From Sclerurus mexicanus (Eukaryota; Chordata; Aves; Passeriformes; Furnariidae), in assembly GCA_013396755.1 (NCBI GenBank), contig VWZF01003190.1, positions 2,967,050-3,031,049 of the forward strand: a stretch of DNA of 64,000 nucleotides. Direction: 5' to 3'. Shown here in pieces: positions 41,701 to 56,700 of the stretch. Both the position numbers and the translations under genes were made by a program. The stretch's first letter is position 1, and each line of letters opens with the position of its first letter. The notes beneath the pieces are model-generated. The model searched no databases. It was not told where the DNA came from and worked only from the letters and a program-made list of their open reading frames with translations.

Positions 41701-44700
41701 CTTAGAGGTAACTTAAGTTCCACATGATGCAGTTACCATGGTAATGACCAGAATACACATTTATGCAAAGCATTTTGGCACAAAAAGCTTTCTTGATCAA
41801 TGTGACCTTGTACACAAATTTATCTGTTTTCCTCAAGTTTTTAATTTAGTTTTTCTTTTTCCTCAATTGTAGTTGTATTTCAGGTAAGACTGTACTTCTT
41901 TCGCCAATTCTATTTAAAGAAGGATATGGATATTCACTGACATTCTGATTAAACTATTAATCCTACAATGAAAGTGATTCTTTTCAGTGAGACGAAGGGA
42001 TTCAGAAATTTCTCTGCCGTCTGTAACACCACTAGATGTGAATATTTCATGATCTTTAAAGATTTAGCATTAGAAAAAATCCCATGCTCCCTTCACAGGT
42101 AGAAAATTTAATGCAAGAAGTTGAACTTTCTGAGTTGAACTTGTAGGCTACTGGCTGGAACGGAATGGGCTTCACCTTTCCTGTTGAAGATTTACCCGCT
42201 TACAGAAAGGAATTCACAAGTAGCTTCACATCTGACATTCATCAGGAAGATGGAAAATCTGAGCCTTGCCAAGGTTTACATGGAAGCTTTTATTTTATGA
42301 ACCATAAAGGAGGTTCTTCAAGATGTGATTGAAGTGATCATGCCAGTCAGTGACTGGCCACTAGGATAAAAAATTAAGATTCTGTCTCTCTCCCTAAATT
42401 TCCTGCCTCCTGAATCTTGTGCCGTAAGCCTGTTCTTTGTGCTTCAACATGCTGAACCGATGATTTCATCCCCTAGCATCCATAACCTCATGGCTTTCAT
42501 GCTTTCCTGGAAAGTAGAGGCCATGAAACTGAAACCTTTGCCTCAGAGTACAGAATCAATGCCTTACACAGACGCGGAGTGATTGAGCTACAATCTCCTT
42601 CTCTCTCATTCCTTATATAAAAGGAGTAAGCTTCCTTCTGCGCTTTGAAAGAAAGCAATCTGAGACTCTAACTCTGGGAGAGGGAAGGGGCTGAGTTACA
42701 TCATCCACTATCTCGCTCAGGCACCTTTCTGGTAGTGTGTTGGCTCTGATTAATTCCACCCACCTGCTCCAAAACCCTCTGCTTTGCATGAAAGACTTTG
42801 CCATAAACCAAAGACACTGGATTCTACAGCACCAGCCAATACTGAGTGACACCCAGAATCAGATTCATTGGTAATCTGAACAGTCTGTAGATTCATTCAC
42901 ACAGGAAATGAAGATGCAATCAACTCTTCCAGACCCGCACTCTAACATCAGTTTTCCTTATAAATCATAAAGATGGCCCAGCAAGTGAAACATCTATACA
43001 AAATCCCTGAAATAGATATGCAGGTTTAAAAAGGAATTTTTGATTTTTAGATTCCATATAAAAATAAATTTCTGACCACCTCTGAAAAGACCTTTTTTTT
43101 TTTTTTTTTTTTTTGTGTGTGATTACTTCACCTTCAAGGGGATTTGAAGGTTCTTGCAGCTATCACAGAAAATGAGTCCATTTCCACAGCATTAATTTCC
43201 GATGCTTAAAACTAGACTGGAACTACTCATTTAGAAGCAGAAAGTGATCCAAATGAAGCTATTTTAGAATCACTGGTTTTGGTTAATTTTGAAGGATAAA
43301 AGTTAATTCAGCCTTTTAGTTCACTTGGGTAGGGATGCAGCAGTGAAATTTTTGTGAAAGTTTTAGGAATAATTACAGTAAGAAAGGTGGTGGTCCACTG
43401 GCTTTGATACATTTCAGTTATTAGGACAAAAAATACTTGCACTTGGAATCTTTCCCTATGCACTCAGGAAACAAAAAGTAGAAATTGCATTGCTGCGGGG
43501 TGAAGCTGGGTTTTGAATTTTAGCAAATTGAAAGATACCTGTAGTATGGCAATGCTGATGGTGTTACACCTGCAGTATAATTAATACTTTAGTGCTGCTT
43601 GAAGCAGTAGCATTTTCACAAATATATTTTAAACCCCAGTATCAGGATTTTTTTTCCAGAACTGCACCAAAAAAAAAAAAAAAAGGAGAAAGAGTCAAAT
43701 CTTACACTTGAGGGACACAGAATCCCTAACCAGCTATATAATACACATTTCATTAGGCTGAATGATTTAAAGAATTGCTGTATTCCATATATAGGAGAGC
43801 AAGAGTGCCATCCACCCCACAGCCACTTCTGCATGCTGTGGGAAATGTTCAAATACATGAGCTTCTTGGGAAACTATTAGTGTGTCTCCCTGACTCCTTA
43901 CTCCCCGACTCCTAGCTTTGGCACCTTGAATGTTAATTCACAGAACAATCATCTCAGGGTTATCACAGGAGGCTATAGGCATTCGGACTCATAGAATTTT
44001 GAAAAACTTGATGTCAGAAAGCAAGAAAGGGTCTGTGTGTGTGTGTGGGTGTACAACATTCTAAGAGTGAACATTTTGTTCAGCCTTTGTTACCAGCTAC
44101 AGGAGTCTTCTCTTAGATGGTTCTTGTGGGTCCCTTCCAACTCAGAATATTTTGTGACTGTTTGGACTAGTTCACCCATTGGCCCTATCTAACAACATCA
44201 GACAACAGGAAACAGAGGACAGTCTTTGTGTGACCTGTATCTTTTTGTATTTTACTGACGATATTGTCTGTTGATGTAGCATGTTGTCAGGTAAATAAGT
44301 AACTCTATGAACCTGGTTAGAAGACATATAGGAATGGATCAGTTCAGTTTCTCTAAGTGTGCATGTTTCTCAGCAGCTCAGGGTCTGGCCCTACACCATA
44401 GCAAGACACTGATAATACATTTTATGAAGATACCCCCGCAGTTTATGTATTACTTGTAACAGGCTATTAATAACACATTTATCTCAATCAGTTTTTCATT
44501 ATAGCTGTTAATACCATATTGTTACCATGCAATCTGCAAGGTAAATAACCAGACAATGACAGTAGCAACAGATGGTCATTTGTGATCATGTAATTACATG
44601 GCCATGGCTGCCCTACAAACTAATCTGCTACCCTCACTTACAAACTACAGATAAAGAAAACGGTAAGTGATATTTCAATTTGCTAGAACTTATAGATTAA

Positions 44701-47700
44701 GTATGACACAATATACTAGATATTGTGAGACTTTCTGTAGTGGACAACTGTGGTATTTAAATGAACCGTATGTAATACACATAGGTAGGCTTCACACATA
44801 CAATGTTACAGTGTTTACAGATCTACATGTGATGTTTACTGGTGGTCATGCAAAAGTATACACAAAATGCTTGCAAAGCATCTCACTGAAAACTAGAGTG
44901 ATAACTCTTATACTAATGATGCAAATTTTGCAGTGACTCTGCAGTTAGCTGGTGACACCTGCTATTTACACCCATTCCAAACAATCAGACAGGCAAAATA
45001 TCTGTGGAGAATGTTGGCTAAATAAAGTTCTTTATTACAGGTAAATACCAACAACATTCATGAGACCTGGAGCACTTCTACAAAATCGGAGAGGAAGAAA
45101 TATTTAAGACAAACAAATTGCAACAAACCCTCATCAGGCATTACAGAAGGTGACTGAAATGACTCTCTTTACACATTGTATAGACTCAGCCTCTATATTC
45201 ACAGCAGCTAAAGCCAGCACTCTCTGTGCATCTCACAACACTATTGCCCCAAAATGGTTGAAAGCAAGAGATGTGAAACGAGGGTCCACAAATCACAAGT
45301 ATACTGGTCTGCTTTGTCTCCTTAGCTTGAATTGTAATTAAGACATATTCATACTATAAACATTAGTCTGCCCAAGAGTATATTTAGAGATTACCCAGTG
45401 GAGCCAGGGCCACCCTGGCTCAGGTGAGTAGTATATATATTACAGCAGTGAAGCAGTAACTTTAGTCTCACACATTCAATCCAAAACACATGAAGGACAG
45501 AAATATTTTGGATTCATAGTTTTCAACTATTCTATACAGCAGAGAAATAATAAGATTTTCAGGGTTTTTTTAAAAAAAAAATAAAAAAACCCCAAAAAAT
45601 CAAGGAACTCTGAGCTTCAGAGGCATTAATGCATTGATCACCCACTTAGAGAAACTCAGGTGACAACCAAACACTGAATGCTCCCAGAGCTGGCCTTTAA
45701 AAGACATCTTTATAATGATTTATTTTGAAAGACTTAAGATCCATGAACAATATATGAAAAGAAAGTGAACTATCAATACTATGTTAAAAATTCAGTCACA
45801 AGTTTCAATTCTTCAGTAAGAATTACTAAGACAGATACTTACAGCTTGACATATAATTGGATATTTAATGCGATTGATTCCACCAGCAAAAACAGCAAAT
45901 GTAAGAGCAGTATGGAAGCAAAAGTTGAGAAGCATATGCCATCCTTTTCTACTTATTCGGATTGTGCTGTTGAAAAAAAAAATCACATTTTAAAATTAAA
46001 AAAACAACATATCTATTCTGAAAATTACTATTTTGAAAAAATATTTGATAGATTTATGTTCTCTGATTCTTGAATACCTATATAGTAATCTACCTCTAGA
46101 ACAGTGTGACTGATACAGCACTGAACTAAAAGGTAAAAAGGTAAAATCCACAGCAAAAATTCTAACTCTGCTGATTTAAAGTTTCCTCCACCAAATCAAG
46201 CATATAGAGTACTGAAAGTAAAAGGCTTATTGCATAGCTTCAGATATGCAGAACTTTAACAAGACATTTCTAAAGAATTAAATGGAAGCTGAAGATCAGA
46301 AGACATTGCATTAAGTTCACTTAATTAATATTTAGCAGCTTCTACAGTACAATGCATTCCTCCTCTTTTAAATTGCTAATGGTCTTTAACCAGAAGTATG
46401 TAGCTAAAATGGCATTGATATAAATTTTTCACATAAAGGAAAACACAAGTTTTCTAAACCCAAAATTTAGAAGATAAAGAAAGTTTCTTTTATCCAATGA
46501 TAGCTCCCAGTCTTTCCACAAAACTTGGTCTTCAAAGCCAATATGGCCAATGTAGCTGGCCAAAGTGCCACTCCACTGGAATTTGCCAGAAACGAGCTTC
46601 ATGGTTTTATACTGAATTTTCAGGTTAGAAATCTTAGGGAAAGTGTGCGGGAAGATACAGCTTGGGTACAGCTTAAGAAGGGCTGACATAACCTTTGTTT
46701 TGATTTCTCTGGTGTAATCATGTTGTTGCTGTTACTATCCAACAGATAATTTCAATTTATCTTTACAGTAAGGGTTAAAAAAGTTGAAGTACGTCAGCAT
46801 AATACTGACCATTAAGATGGAATTCTTACCTGTGATGGACAATGTAGGTGATGATAGAAGCAAACAGGCACAACAACATAACTGCAGTACACGCATAAAC
46901 CACAGGGTGCAGAAACTCCCCTGGGTACTGGGGGAAAGACAGCACTGTCTTAAAATCCTGTGGAGAAAGCAAAGTGATTTAACATTGTTAGGCATGTGTG
47001 AAACTGAGACTTCATTTCAATATGTCCTGTCATTTCTAGCTGTTCCCTTTCAAGGACAGGAAAAAGAAGAGATGAACTTCTAATGTAGATACAGTTCATG
47101 AATTTACAATAACATCAGCCTGCTCTTTCCTCATCTGCATACACTTTGCTAGACAGAAATTAACCTTTTTGTACAAGCAGACATATCCTAATTAAAAAAA
47201 AGGTCTGAAAAAATACACAGAATATTACATTTTCCCAGCATTAGCAATGTCTGTTCCTTCTGATAACATGAACTTTATGTGTGTATTTTACTAGGATATT
47301 AAGTACAAAATATCAAATTACCATAGAGGTCTTTAAATGGCATAGACATGGCTGCAGAAGAACCACTCAAAGAAAAAAACAAACCCTATGAGAATACACC
47401 TAAAATATCAACTGACTCGCTCCCATATTCAAACATAATTCCCAGTTCATACACCTCCTCTGGCCCAGTGACCTTCACACTTAGTTGCAAATACTCTACT
47501 CCCTATAGCAATTCAAAAGCAGCTGGTACAGCTATATTAACAGCAGATTAAAGATCCATGCCTTCCTTTTGGACATGTTGGTGCCTACTGACACGATTAA
47601 TGAAAAACATAATGAAAAACTATCAATATCTTTGTAAAATGAACGTTATCAAATCCCCATTCTAAATTACACACATAATAACAGGAGAGCTATATCTGGA

Positions 47701-50700
47701 AGCGTGATGCATGGAAAGCAAAAGGAGCCCATTACATAAAACAGGATGTCTTCAGACTACCTGAAATAAAGCAAACATCAGAGGTTCACCACAATACATT
47801 AAGCCACATCTGTTTGTGGCACTCCATTTCTGCAAACAAGTACTAAAAATTATACACAAAAACTATTAACTAAGTGCAAAGTGTCATCTACATGCCAGTT
47901 CCCATGTGCAGTGGCACTAACTCTGCACACAAACATGAATATACATCCCAGCATCAGAAAGAGCTAAAATCTGAAAAAGTACTGAATATGGCAACCCAGA
48001 AAACTCTAACACTGAAAATACTGGCATACATTTAAAAGACTTTTTTTCTTATTTGTCAATTTGTAGATTCCCCTAAAAGAAGATTCAACACATTATTTTC
48101 CAGAGGTGAAATCTCCCCTTAGGAGACTGGGACTGTAATACTAATACCTCTTTTTAATTGCATTTGCATGGAGAGAGTTGATTTCTAGCACCACTATTTA
48201 TGGATATGAACTTGTCCATGTACCAGCAACTAATGTTCATGAGTATATGCAATTATTAAATAAAGGGAAAGGTACCGCTCCATTTACCCTCCAAAATGAT
48301 CCTCACAAGTAACAGCTGCCCTAGTATTTACTATTTTTCTTCATTACTAGCTTTAAAGTTCCTAAGATTGATTTTACCAGTTTCTCCAGATACATATGAA
48401 TGTCAGTTTTAAACAGAGCAGCCTATAACATATATAGGATCATCAAAATGAACACATAACTTATGAACGAGATGACAACTATATGTTACCACGCCCCATT
48501 TCTCCTCAGGTACTTTCTCAGCTTGCAAGTGTACTTCATTAAATCTGCTCTGTCACCCCTGTCCCTCACACAAGTCCTTTCTCAGTCTTGCCCAGTTCAC
48601 CAAGACTCAAAGTGAGAGGTGGAGTCCCTTCTCACAGAGGTACTCAGCTTATCCTGTCTCATCTAGAGATGTCAGTGTCCTGTTACTCTTCCCTCAATCA
48701 CAAATGGAATAGAGGAGGAAAAGAACTCTGTCTGTTGAGGTATTAGCTTTTTAATGTGACAGATCTATGCTCTTAAGGCCTTCTCTTCATTTTATTTCTA
48801 TTCAATGTGCCTGAATATACATTCAGGATATACTGAATTCACAGATTTCAAATAATTCTTGAAAAGTCTATTGATTCAGAATGAATGTTCACTCAAACAC
48901 CTTTTTTGATCATCTTTTCTCCATGTTTTTATTTGCATCATCTCCTCATTCATTCTTTTACAGAGTGAGTTTCTTGAGGTATTCTAGTATTTACCAGAAA
49001 TGTTCAATACAATTTTGGCTCATATTATTACAGTGATAATGCAAAAATTGGACAGTTTAAATAGAAATACTCTGCTGGAAATAATAAAACATCTACTTCT
49101 AGGTCATATTGAATTGTATTTCAGAATACCAGTAGTACAGTTGGTCATAATTTTGGTACACACTTCACTCTGAAAAGTTAAAGTTGTGTAAAAGGAAGCC
49201 CAGTGAAGCTAAATATTTCTGTAGCAACAAATGAAAGCAATTTTACTTGAGTAGCATCATTCAGTGTACTAAAGAACCAGTTTTAATAGTTTAAATGCAA
49301 GGTTCAATCTATCACTATGTTTGAACGTCAGTATAAAAGCAAATGCCATGTGTCCTACAGAAATATAACCATACTGCCTGCAGAAGCATGAGGAATGATC
49401 AGCATCTTAATTCCATTTGAAAACATTAATTTTTTATTATTATCTCTAGTCTAATCTTTTACAATAAATAAATGGTAAAACTTTTGAGTATGATAATGCA
49501 TTAATATCAATGTAGACTATCCTTTATAAGAGGTTTTTTATATTGAAAACTGATTTCATTATAGATATATAATAAATTTATTTTGCCTGCGCTTTGATGA
49601 TATTTAAACCTTATTGATCTGTCAGCTTCTCTGGAGTAATCTTCTAGGGAAGACAACACACAGAAAACAAGCATCTTTTTATGTAGCCTAATTTTATGTT
49701 ACATTTTAAAAAGGTGGGTTTGATTTTATTTCCTAGAGGGGATTCAAATGACGATGATATTGAAAAATGGCAGGAACTGCCAACAGGAAAATGAATACAT
49801 ACAAGACTTTGACCATTACAAACTGGTGTCTACAACTGCAAAGCCCATTACATGTTGTCTAATGAGAATTTGTCATTTGTTCACCCTTATAAGGTGTGAA
49901 ACTGGCTTCTTCCAGTTGTAAATGCCACTGTAGTACATAAAGCACAATAGAAATCAGTGAAAATTAGTGACAGAAAAGAATTTTTATCAGCTATTTCATC
50001 CAACAATCAGCATTATAAAAATATCAGAGTGCAAATGGAATTGTTTCAGTTTAAACTCATGCTTCATTCCAAAGATCAGCTGACACAGACACATCAAGTC
50101 TGTTCAGCTAAAATTCAATATGTATAAAGAGGTATAGACAGATTACATACTAAATGCAGCCCTGAGACATTTCATAGCAGATGCTGAGAAAGCTGAGGGA
50201 AAAACACAGCAAACCAATACTATATATCTAGTATTTTCACCAAATCATAGCTGCTAAAAACAATCCAGTTTGTGATGTAAATTCGTGTAATCCATCTACT
50301 TATACTGGCAAATTAAACATTTATTTTTAATATTTTGCTTGTAATAATATGATGTTAGAAAGTATAGACTAACTGGTTTCTGTGTTTAAAGCAGGACACC
50401 TAAAACTCCAGGAGTAGTATCCAAGCACCACAGAGACTTAGAAACACAATTGATTTGAACAATTAGTTATGGTCAGATTTAAATTCCGATTTGTGTTTAG
50501 ATTCTGATTACTTAAAAAAAAAAACCAACCACAAACCAAGGCAGTGGTAAGCACTTGCAAACATGAGGTGAACTCCATACTGGGCCATAAAACCTGCACG
50601 CAGCAGACTGAGGGAAGTGATTATTCCCTTCTATTCACCACTTGTGAGCCCAAATCTCAACTATTGTGTTCAGTTTTGGGCACTTCAGCACCAGAAAGAC

Positions 50701-53700
50701 ATTGATGAATTGGAAGGAGCCCAGTAGAAGCCACCAAGACAACATGTCTCAGGACCTAGATTCCATGTCTTTAATTTACATCTGTCTCCCAGGAGCTGGC
50801 CCATTTTACTGAGCTTCAGAGGCTGAACCCCCTTCCCCTCTGATTGAAGCTGAAGTGAGAAGAATGCAAGATCCATTAAGCCAATAGAAAGGAAAAACAG
50901 AAAGAAAGAGCTGGAGCTAGAGGCTTGATTTGTGATAAAATCCTTGCATTTTGAAGGACACAAGCCTGGATTTTTTACCCCAGTACCAAGGCAGCTTATG
51001 CATTTTACAGAGCAAATAATACATACCATTAAGTGCAACCTAATAAAACGTAGATGTAATCCAAAGAGAAAGCCAGATCTTGCTCTTAAGAGTACTCCAA
51101 CTCCAAGGCTTTGTGTGAAAGTTTGACACATTCAGGAATATTCTTAAAAAAACAACCTTTTCTGGGAAGCTGGACGCAATACTCTCCACATGGGCTAAGT
51201 ATTCTCTCATGAGAAAAAGCATTACACAAGCAGTACTTGCCAGCTGAGGACTTAGGTGAGGAGTACGTGCCTCCTTGCCAGGCCACTGAATGACAGAAGA
51301 GCTTAGAAATCTTGCTCTTCACACTGGGAAACATCTACGCACGTGCAGAGGAATTTAATTCTAGGGAATTTTGCAGTTCCCACCACTCCAAATATTAATT
51401 TTACATATACCAGATAAACTTTTAGGATCACTTTCATAGTATTTGGTGCTTAAATTCTGCTAAGGTCTATTCTGTAGATGTTTAAACACTCAAAAAAAAT
51501 TTGAAAAGTTCATTCTTAAACCTCTCATTAAAAGCACTCTGATTTTTCAAAGTACAGAACCATGTTTCCAGAGCCTGTTATGAGAAAACCCTGTGTTCTT
51601 GTTGAGGAAAATGTCAAATATTGTAATTATGTCAACTTTCTAAATGACATCTCTGTAATACTTCCCCGACTCACGAATTAATTTCTCAAAAGACTTAGAC
51701 AGGATGATTAATTTGAAGAAGACCTGAAACATGGAAGTTCTTCAGAACTGAACTTCATGAATAGGCTTAAGAAATTCTGCAATTGTCTCCAGTCACACTG
51801 AAAATATTGAAAAGTAGCTTTTGTGGTACTGTGATCCTACCAATTTGGAAAGGCTTAAAAGATTCAGGGAATGCTTGCAAAACAACAGGAGAAAAATCCC
51901 ATAACTCTTACTGTGATCCATTCAAGTATCTTGCCTCTCTTCAATTTTCATTCACACGGTTTTCCAAGGTTTGCCTCCAGAACAGTGTGAAATATGCTTT
52001 CTTTTTTTCAGCTTAGTCTTCTCAGGCCTAATTATCTCACATAAGCATCCATCGAATGCTACTTTTGCAAATAATTACTCCTTACACTCACAAAGCAAAA
52101 CCAAAAATCCAACAAAACCCACACTTATATTGGCTGGAATAATGGGACATATTGTGACAAAACAGGAAAGTAGTTGTTTATGATTTTATGTTATTTTAAC
52201 CTATTTTTAGGATTACAATTGAAAGTGCTAACTGTATTTATCAATCCATTTTATGTTAATTGGGAAGTATCATACTTAGATTTAAGAATTTCACTTGTGT
52301 TTATTTGGCAGATTTGAGGAAATCACTATTGACAAAACAGTCAAAGGGGGAAAAGGAAGTGCTGTATACAATTACAGTAATATCCATCTCTATTGAATTT
52401 CCATTCTGTTCTAAGAAAAATGAAAGGAAGAACAGAGGACAAGGTACGCTAAAACATATTTAACAAATTCTGAAATTCAATGTTGCTGTTGGATATTCTT
52501 GTTATCTCTGAAGAGTTTTTGCTCAGATATACACGTCTCTAGATTGGTTATAGCATACACACACAATGCCCTGAAAAATTAAAACACTGATATTAATCTC
52601 TGTTCATACAGGAGCACAAATACATAGTATTTTTAAAACAAATACTTAGCATTAGTTATACCAAAGCTTCAAAGTATATAATTAGGGTTCATAATTTTAC
52701 TGTAAAATAGAAAATCACATTGCAGAGTTCAGAACCCTAGAGGACTCTGGCCACCTCCAAAAGAAACTACAATGTAACTGTCTGTCTTGTCCTATAGATC
52801 ACAGAAGAAAAGACAAAATAGGGGACTGGTCTATACATGCAGTATATGAAGAGAAAGGCAGGAATATAATTTGGGAATCAGTTCACAGTATTTTACTCTC
52901 ACGCCTAGGACATAGTACTCAAGAGCTGATCAGAAAAAGATAATGTTGTATGATGTCTGACTCTATTATTTCACTTGTATTTGCTAGCCCAACCCAGAGT
53001 GAAGTCAAAGCGTGTGACCATGTGAGCGAAGGAGGTTGTACCTCCTTTCCAACCCAACCTCCAAACTATACTCTCTCTCTCACTGACATCACTTGAACAA
53101 CTGTCACAGAGAGAAATCAAATGGCTCTACATGAATCCTCTCACTTGAAGTATGCTCATGCTTATTAATTATCAATCGTAGCTGATAAATCCTTGATTGC
53201 TGCCTTTCTAAAAAAGGACTCTACAAAACCTTAATTTTAACCCTTTTATGGTATATAAGCATAAACAACTTTTATAAAAGCAGTTTAGGAAACTTTGTCT
53301 TACTATTTAAAAAGATGACAAATCAGAATATGTGCTGTATGAGCTATAAAACTGATAATTGGATTAACTGTGGCTCTGTCTCATTCCACAGCAGGACATA
53401 CACCATTCGGATGGAAATGTAAAGCCTTATTGCTACTTTTCAGTTAACAGACACTACTTCAGTTTTCTCTTATCCCAAACCATAATAATCAATTATGAAT
53501 TTTCATTAAAAGATTAGAGAATTACAGATTAATAACATGTGTCATGATACTGTAGCTAATTTCATTGGCTACATACCAGATGCTGGCTATTTTGAATTTG
53601 CTGATGGTTTGGTAGCATTTTGAAGCATTTTGAAGCATATATCAGGCACTTAGGTATGAATTAGGAAGATACACATAAGCACTTCCTACTGCTCATATTA

Positions 53701-56700
53701 TAAATTAACATCTACGCGGAACAATGAAATATTTTTCATTTCTGTTATGAGAACTGAACTACGCAGAAAAGCACAGTATCTATCAAATAAAACAATCTTT
53801 GACTTTATGTCACAAAATAGCGATCAGGAAATAATACTTGAATGAAAATAGTTGCACATAATGAAGACACAAAAGTTTTCCAGTAATTGTTTAGAAAGAC
53901 AACTGTTGAAAAACATGTGTGTGCATATTTTTATATATATATATTTTAAAATTACCTAAGTCATCTCTTTTGTTAAAAGTGACTGTGAAACATGAGCTAA
54001 GAAACATATCACATCATTTGCTGCCATAGCAATTGCAAAGCAAGGATGAGTCTAAGATTCCACTTTCTTGTCTTGCACAAGTAAAAATCAAGATGCACAT
54101 ATGGGCAAAAAAAAAAATCAAAGTTGAATTACTGTAACAAAACAAGCACAATACCTAAGCCTGAATTACATACCAGATATGAAAGCTGCAGTAAAAAAGT
54201 GCCTCAGTTGCCTTTATGGTTGTAGAAAAACCTATCTCCTACATCTTGCCGGAGGTAAATGAGCTTTACAAACCAAAAATTAATTGTAGCCCTTGAGTCA
54301 AGATTCAATTTTTTAAGCAAAAAGAAGCTATGGAATTGGATGTTTGCAAACAATAGTTTAACATTTAACAACTATTCAAAGTTTAAGAAGAACAGGCTGA
54401 ACTCAAGCAGTTGAAGGAGGAGGAAGCCATTTTGGGTGTGGCACCTGCAAAGTCAACAGGTGTTTTCTTTAATGAATTTAGAAAAGCATCCTCAAGGCAA
54501 AATTATGTTTCACACTGTGCAAAACAAGCGGATGGGGCTAAAAAGGGAACTCAGAGAAGCTGAAGAAAATGAGATCTATTTGATATCGTCCAATCTGAGG
54601 AACTGCACTTAAACTCTGAACAGTTCTGGAGTGGGTGAAAAATTGACCAAATCTTAGGGAAATTAGTTCTTACAAAGTGGACTATAATATCTGCATTTAA
54701 CTCGTGGGTGCCACAGCTTTGTGCTATGATTGGCTGCCATCTGGGCTCCATCTGACAGCAGCAGATTGGTATTCTCTGCACACGTCCTTGCAATTCCTGT
54801 CGCCTGTGTTTGCTGTCCCTTACACATACACACAATACATTATTTACTCAACTATAAACATTTCTGTAATGTACACAAGCAGCATCTACAGTGCAGTCAT
54901 GCATCAGCATTCAGGATCAATCTAGTATTAATAGTACACATCTGTCTAATCTTTTTACAACTGGTTTATAACAAATATTTCTAATGGTGCAAACATTGTT
55001 TCACCTATATATTGTTAGAAACCTTTCAATTCTTTGCTTGCTTTCCTTTATTCCCTGAATAATAACTGGTCATTAGTGCGTACATAATATTTTTGCTTTC
55101 ATGAATGTAACTTTCTGCTAAGCAGGTTAGTTAAATAACTGCAATGGGAACTGTAAGTGTGACTGAGAACAGAGGCAAGCAGGCTGATGTGTTAGCACTG
55201 CACAGGAATATTTTTCTTCAAGAACAGCAATTTTGTAAGTAGGCTATCAACATCGGTGTACAAACTAAAACTCCTACAGAATCAACAAGGATAGCACTGC
55301 CCTTACTTAAAAGAGCAGAAGATGTTATTTCTCTCCATTTATTAAATGATTCAACATTGCGGTATGCCTGCAACTAATTAGTATGATCAACACAGTGCAG
55401 GGCAGGAACAAAAGCAGACCAGCCTCTGAGATGTGCTGATGTAAAAGCACACAGGAGTATACATTTTTAAACCCTGTCCTATAATTTATAACCATTACAC
55501 ACTAATCGTTCCTTGATGGAACTTTTATTTTTAAGACTGAATTTAATGTCATTTCTGATTAGGCCTGTCTCAGGATATTAAAAGTGACCACCAGGTTTAT
55601 TCACTTTCTAGCAGTTAAATAACTTACTTTCTTTTAGACTGTCTTATACTTAACATTGTAAAAACCCAGAAGGTTAGCTACTGACAAGTAAGAATGGAAC
55701 AATGCACATGAAAAGAACATATATGTATGGCAAAAGAGACAGAGAGAAAAATATAGGTATATTTGCTAAGTCATATACTTACCATTAGCACTGCAAAGTT
55801 ACTGAAGTGCGTACTCTGAATGGTGGTAATATTGCCTGCAGAACTAATTATGTGGCACCCTTCTCCCCACCAGCCTCCATGTCCATCTAGAAGGTCAAAA
55901 TCCCAGAAGGCTGCAATAGGGTCTATACCCCGTGCAAAGTGCCTCAGTCCTATAGTGAGAGGGCTGGTGAGGTTTCCAAAACTGCACCCATCTGCAAGAG
56001 GAACAAACTGAATCAGAGAGATGGAGTGGAAAACCCTTTAGTGATGAATCTGTGTAAAGAGATCAGATACACTAAACCATGGGGAAAAAAGCCATAGATA
56101 TTCCATCGTCATGGTCAAAATCAAAGGTAGTGCTCACATCAGAAAAGTTTGCAATAGTATAAATAAATCTGAACATTTCAGTCCCATAATCTGTTCAAAG
56201 GATCTAATCATCCCTCACAAAACAGATCTTTTTCATAATTTCAGATTCTTCAGTTACGACCAGTGTTACACTATTGCCCATGTAACTGCAGAAACAGCTC
56301 AGTTTCACGGTATGATTAATAGCTGAGACAATTCTGCACTTTGAAAGTCACATTTAAACATTTAAAAATGTTAATAGAAATGAGAGCACTATTCAGTATC
56401 AAATACAATTAGTGAAATTGCATGGGTGAATAATTAATCAAAATAATTACTCAGTAGAACACACAATATATCTTATTTAGACAAAAGTCTTTAACAACAT
56501 CTGTATTACATCCATTTTATCAAAAAGTATACTGCTGAGTATTGATAAATGCAACAGGGCACTACTCCTGCTCCAAAAGCCTTATTTTTATCAGATATTA
56601 ACACTGCAATTTTCATTGTAAAGAGTAACACAAGGTTCCTTCCAACAGCACCCTGCTTTAAGGAGCAGGCATCTCTAACAACACTGTCAACAAACAGCAG

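Larger units (their letters stand above)
37849..45842 (-). other. ADGRA3: ADGRA3 intron (8.0 kb) between TM2 and TM3 exons
   Basis: Contains a purine-rich stretch at about 39085-39190, a probable ERVL-type LTR at about 39840-40640, a T22 run at 43093-43114, a poly(A) run near 43669-43684, a (TG)n patch at about 44034-44047 and a CR1 tail at 44118-44162. No other coding exon recognised. Confidence 0.85.

Noticed and set aside
50685..51131. 148-codon minus-strand open frame
   Set aside because: It starts inside a plus-strand CR1 fragment, has no domain, and no splice context.
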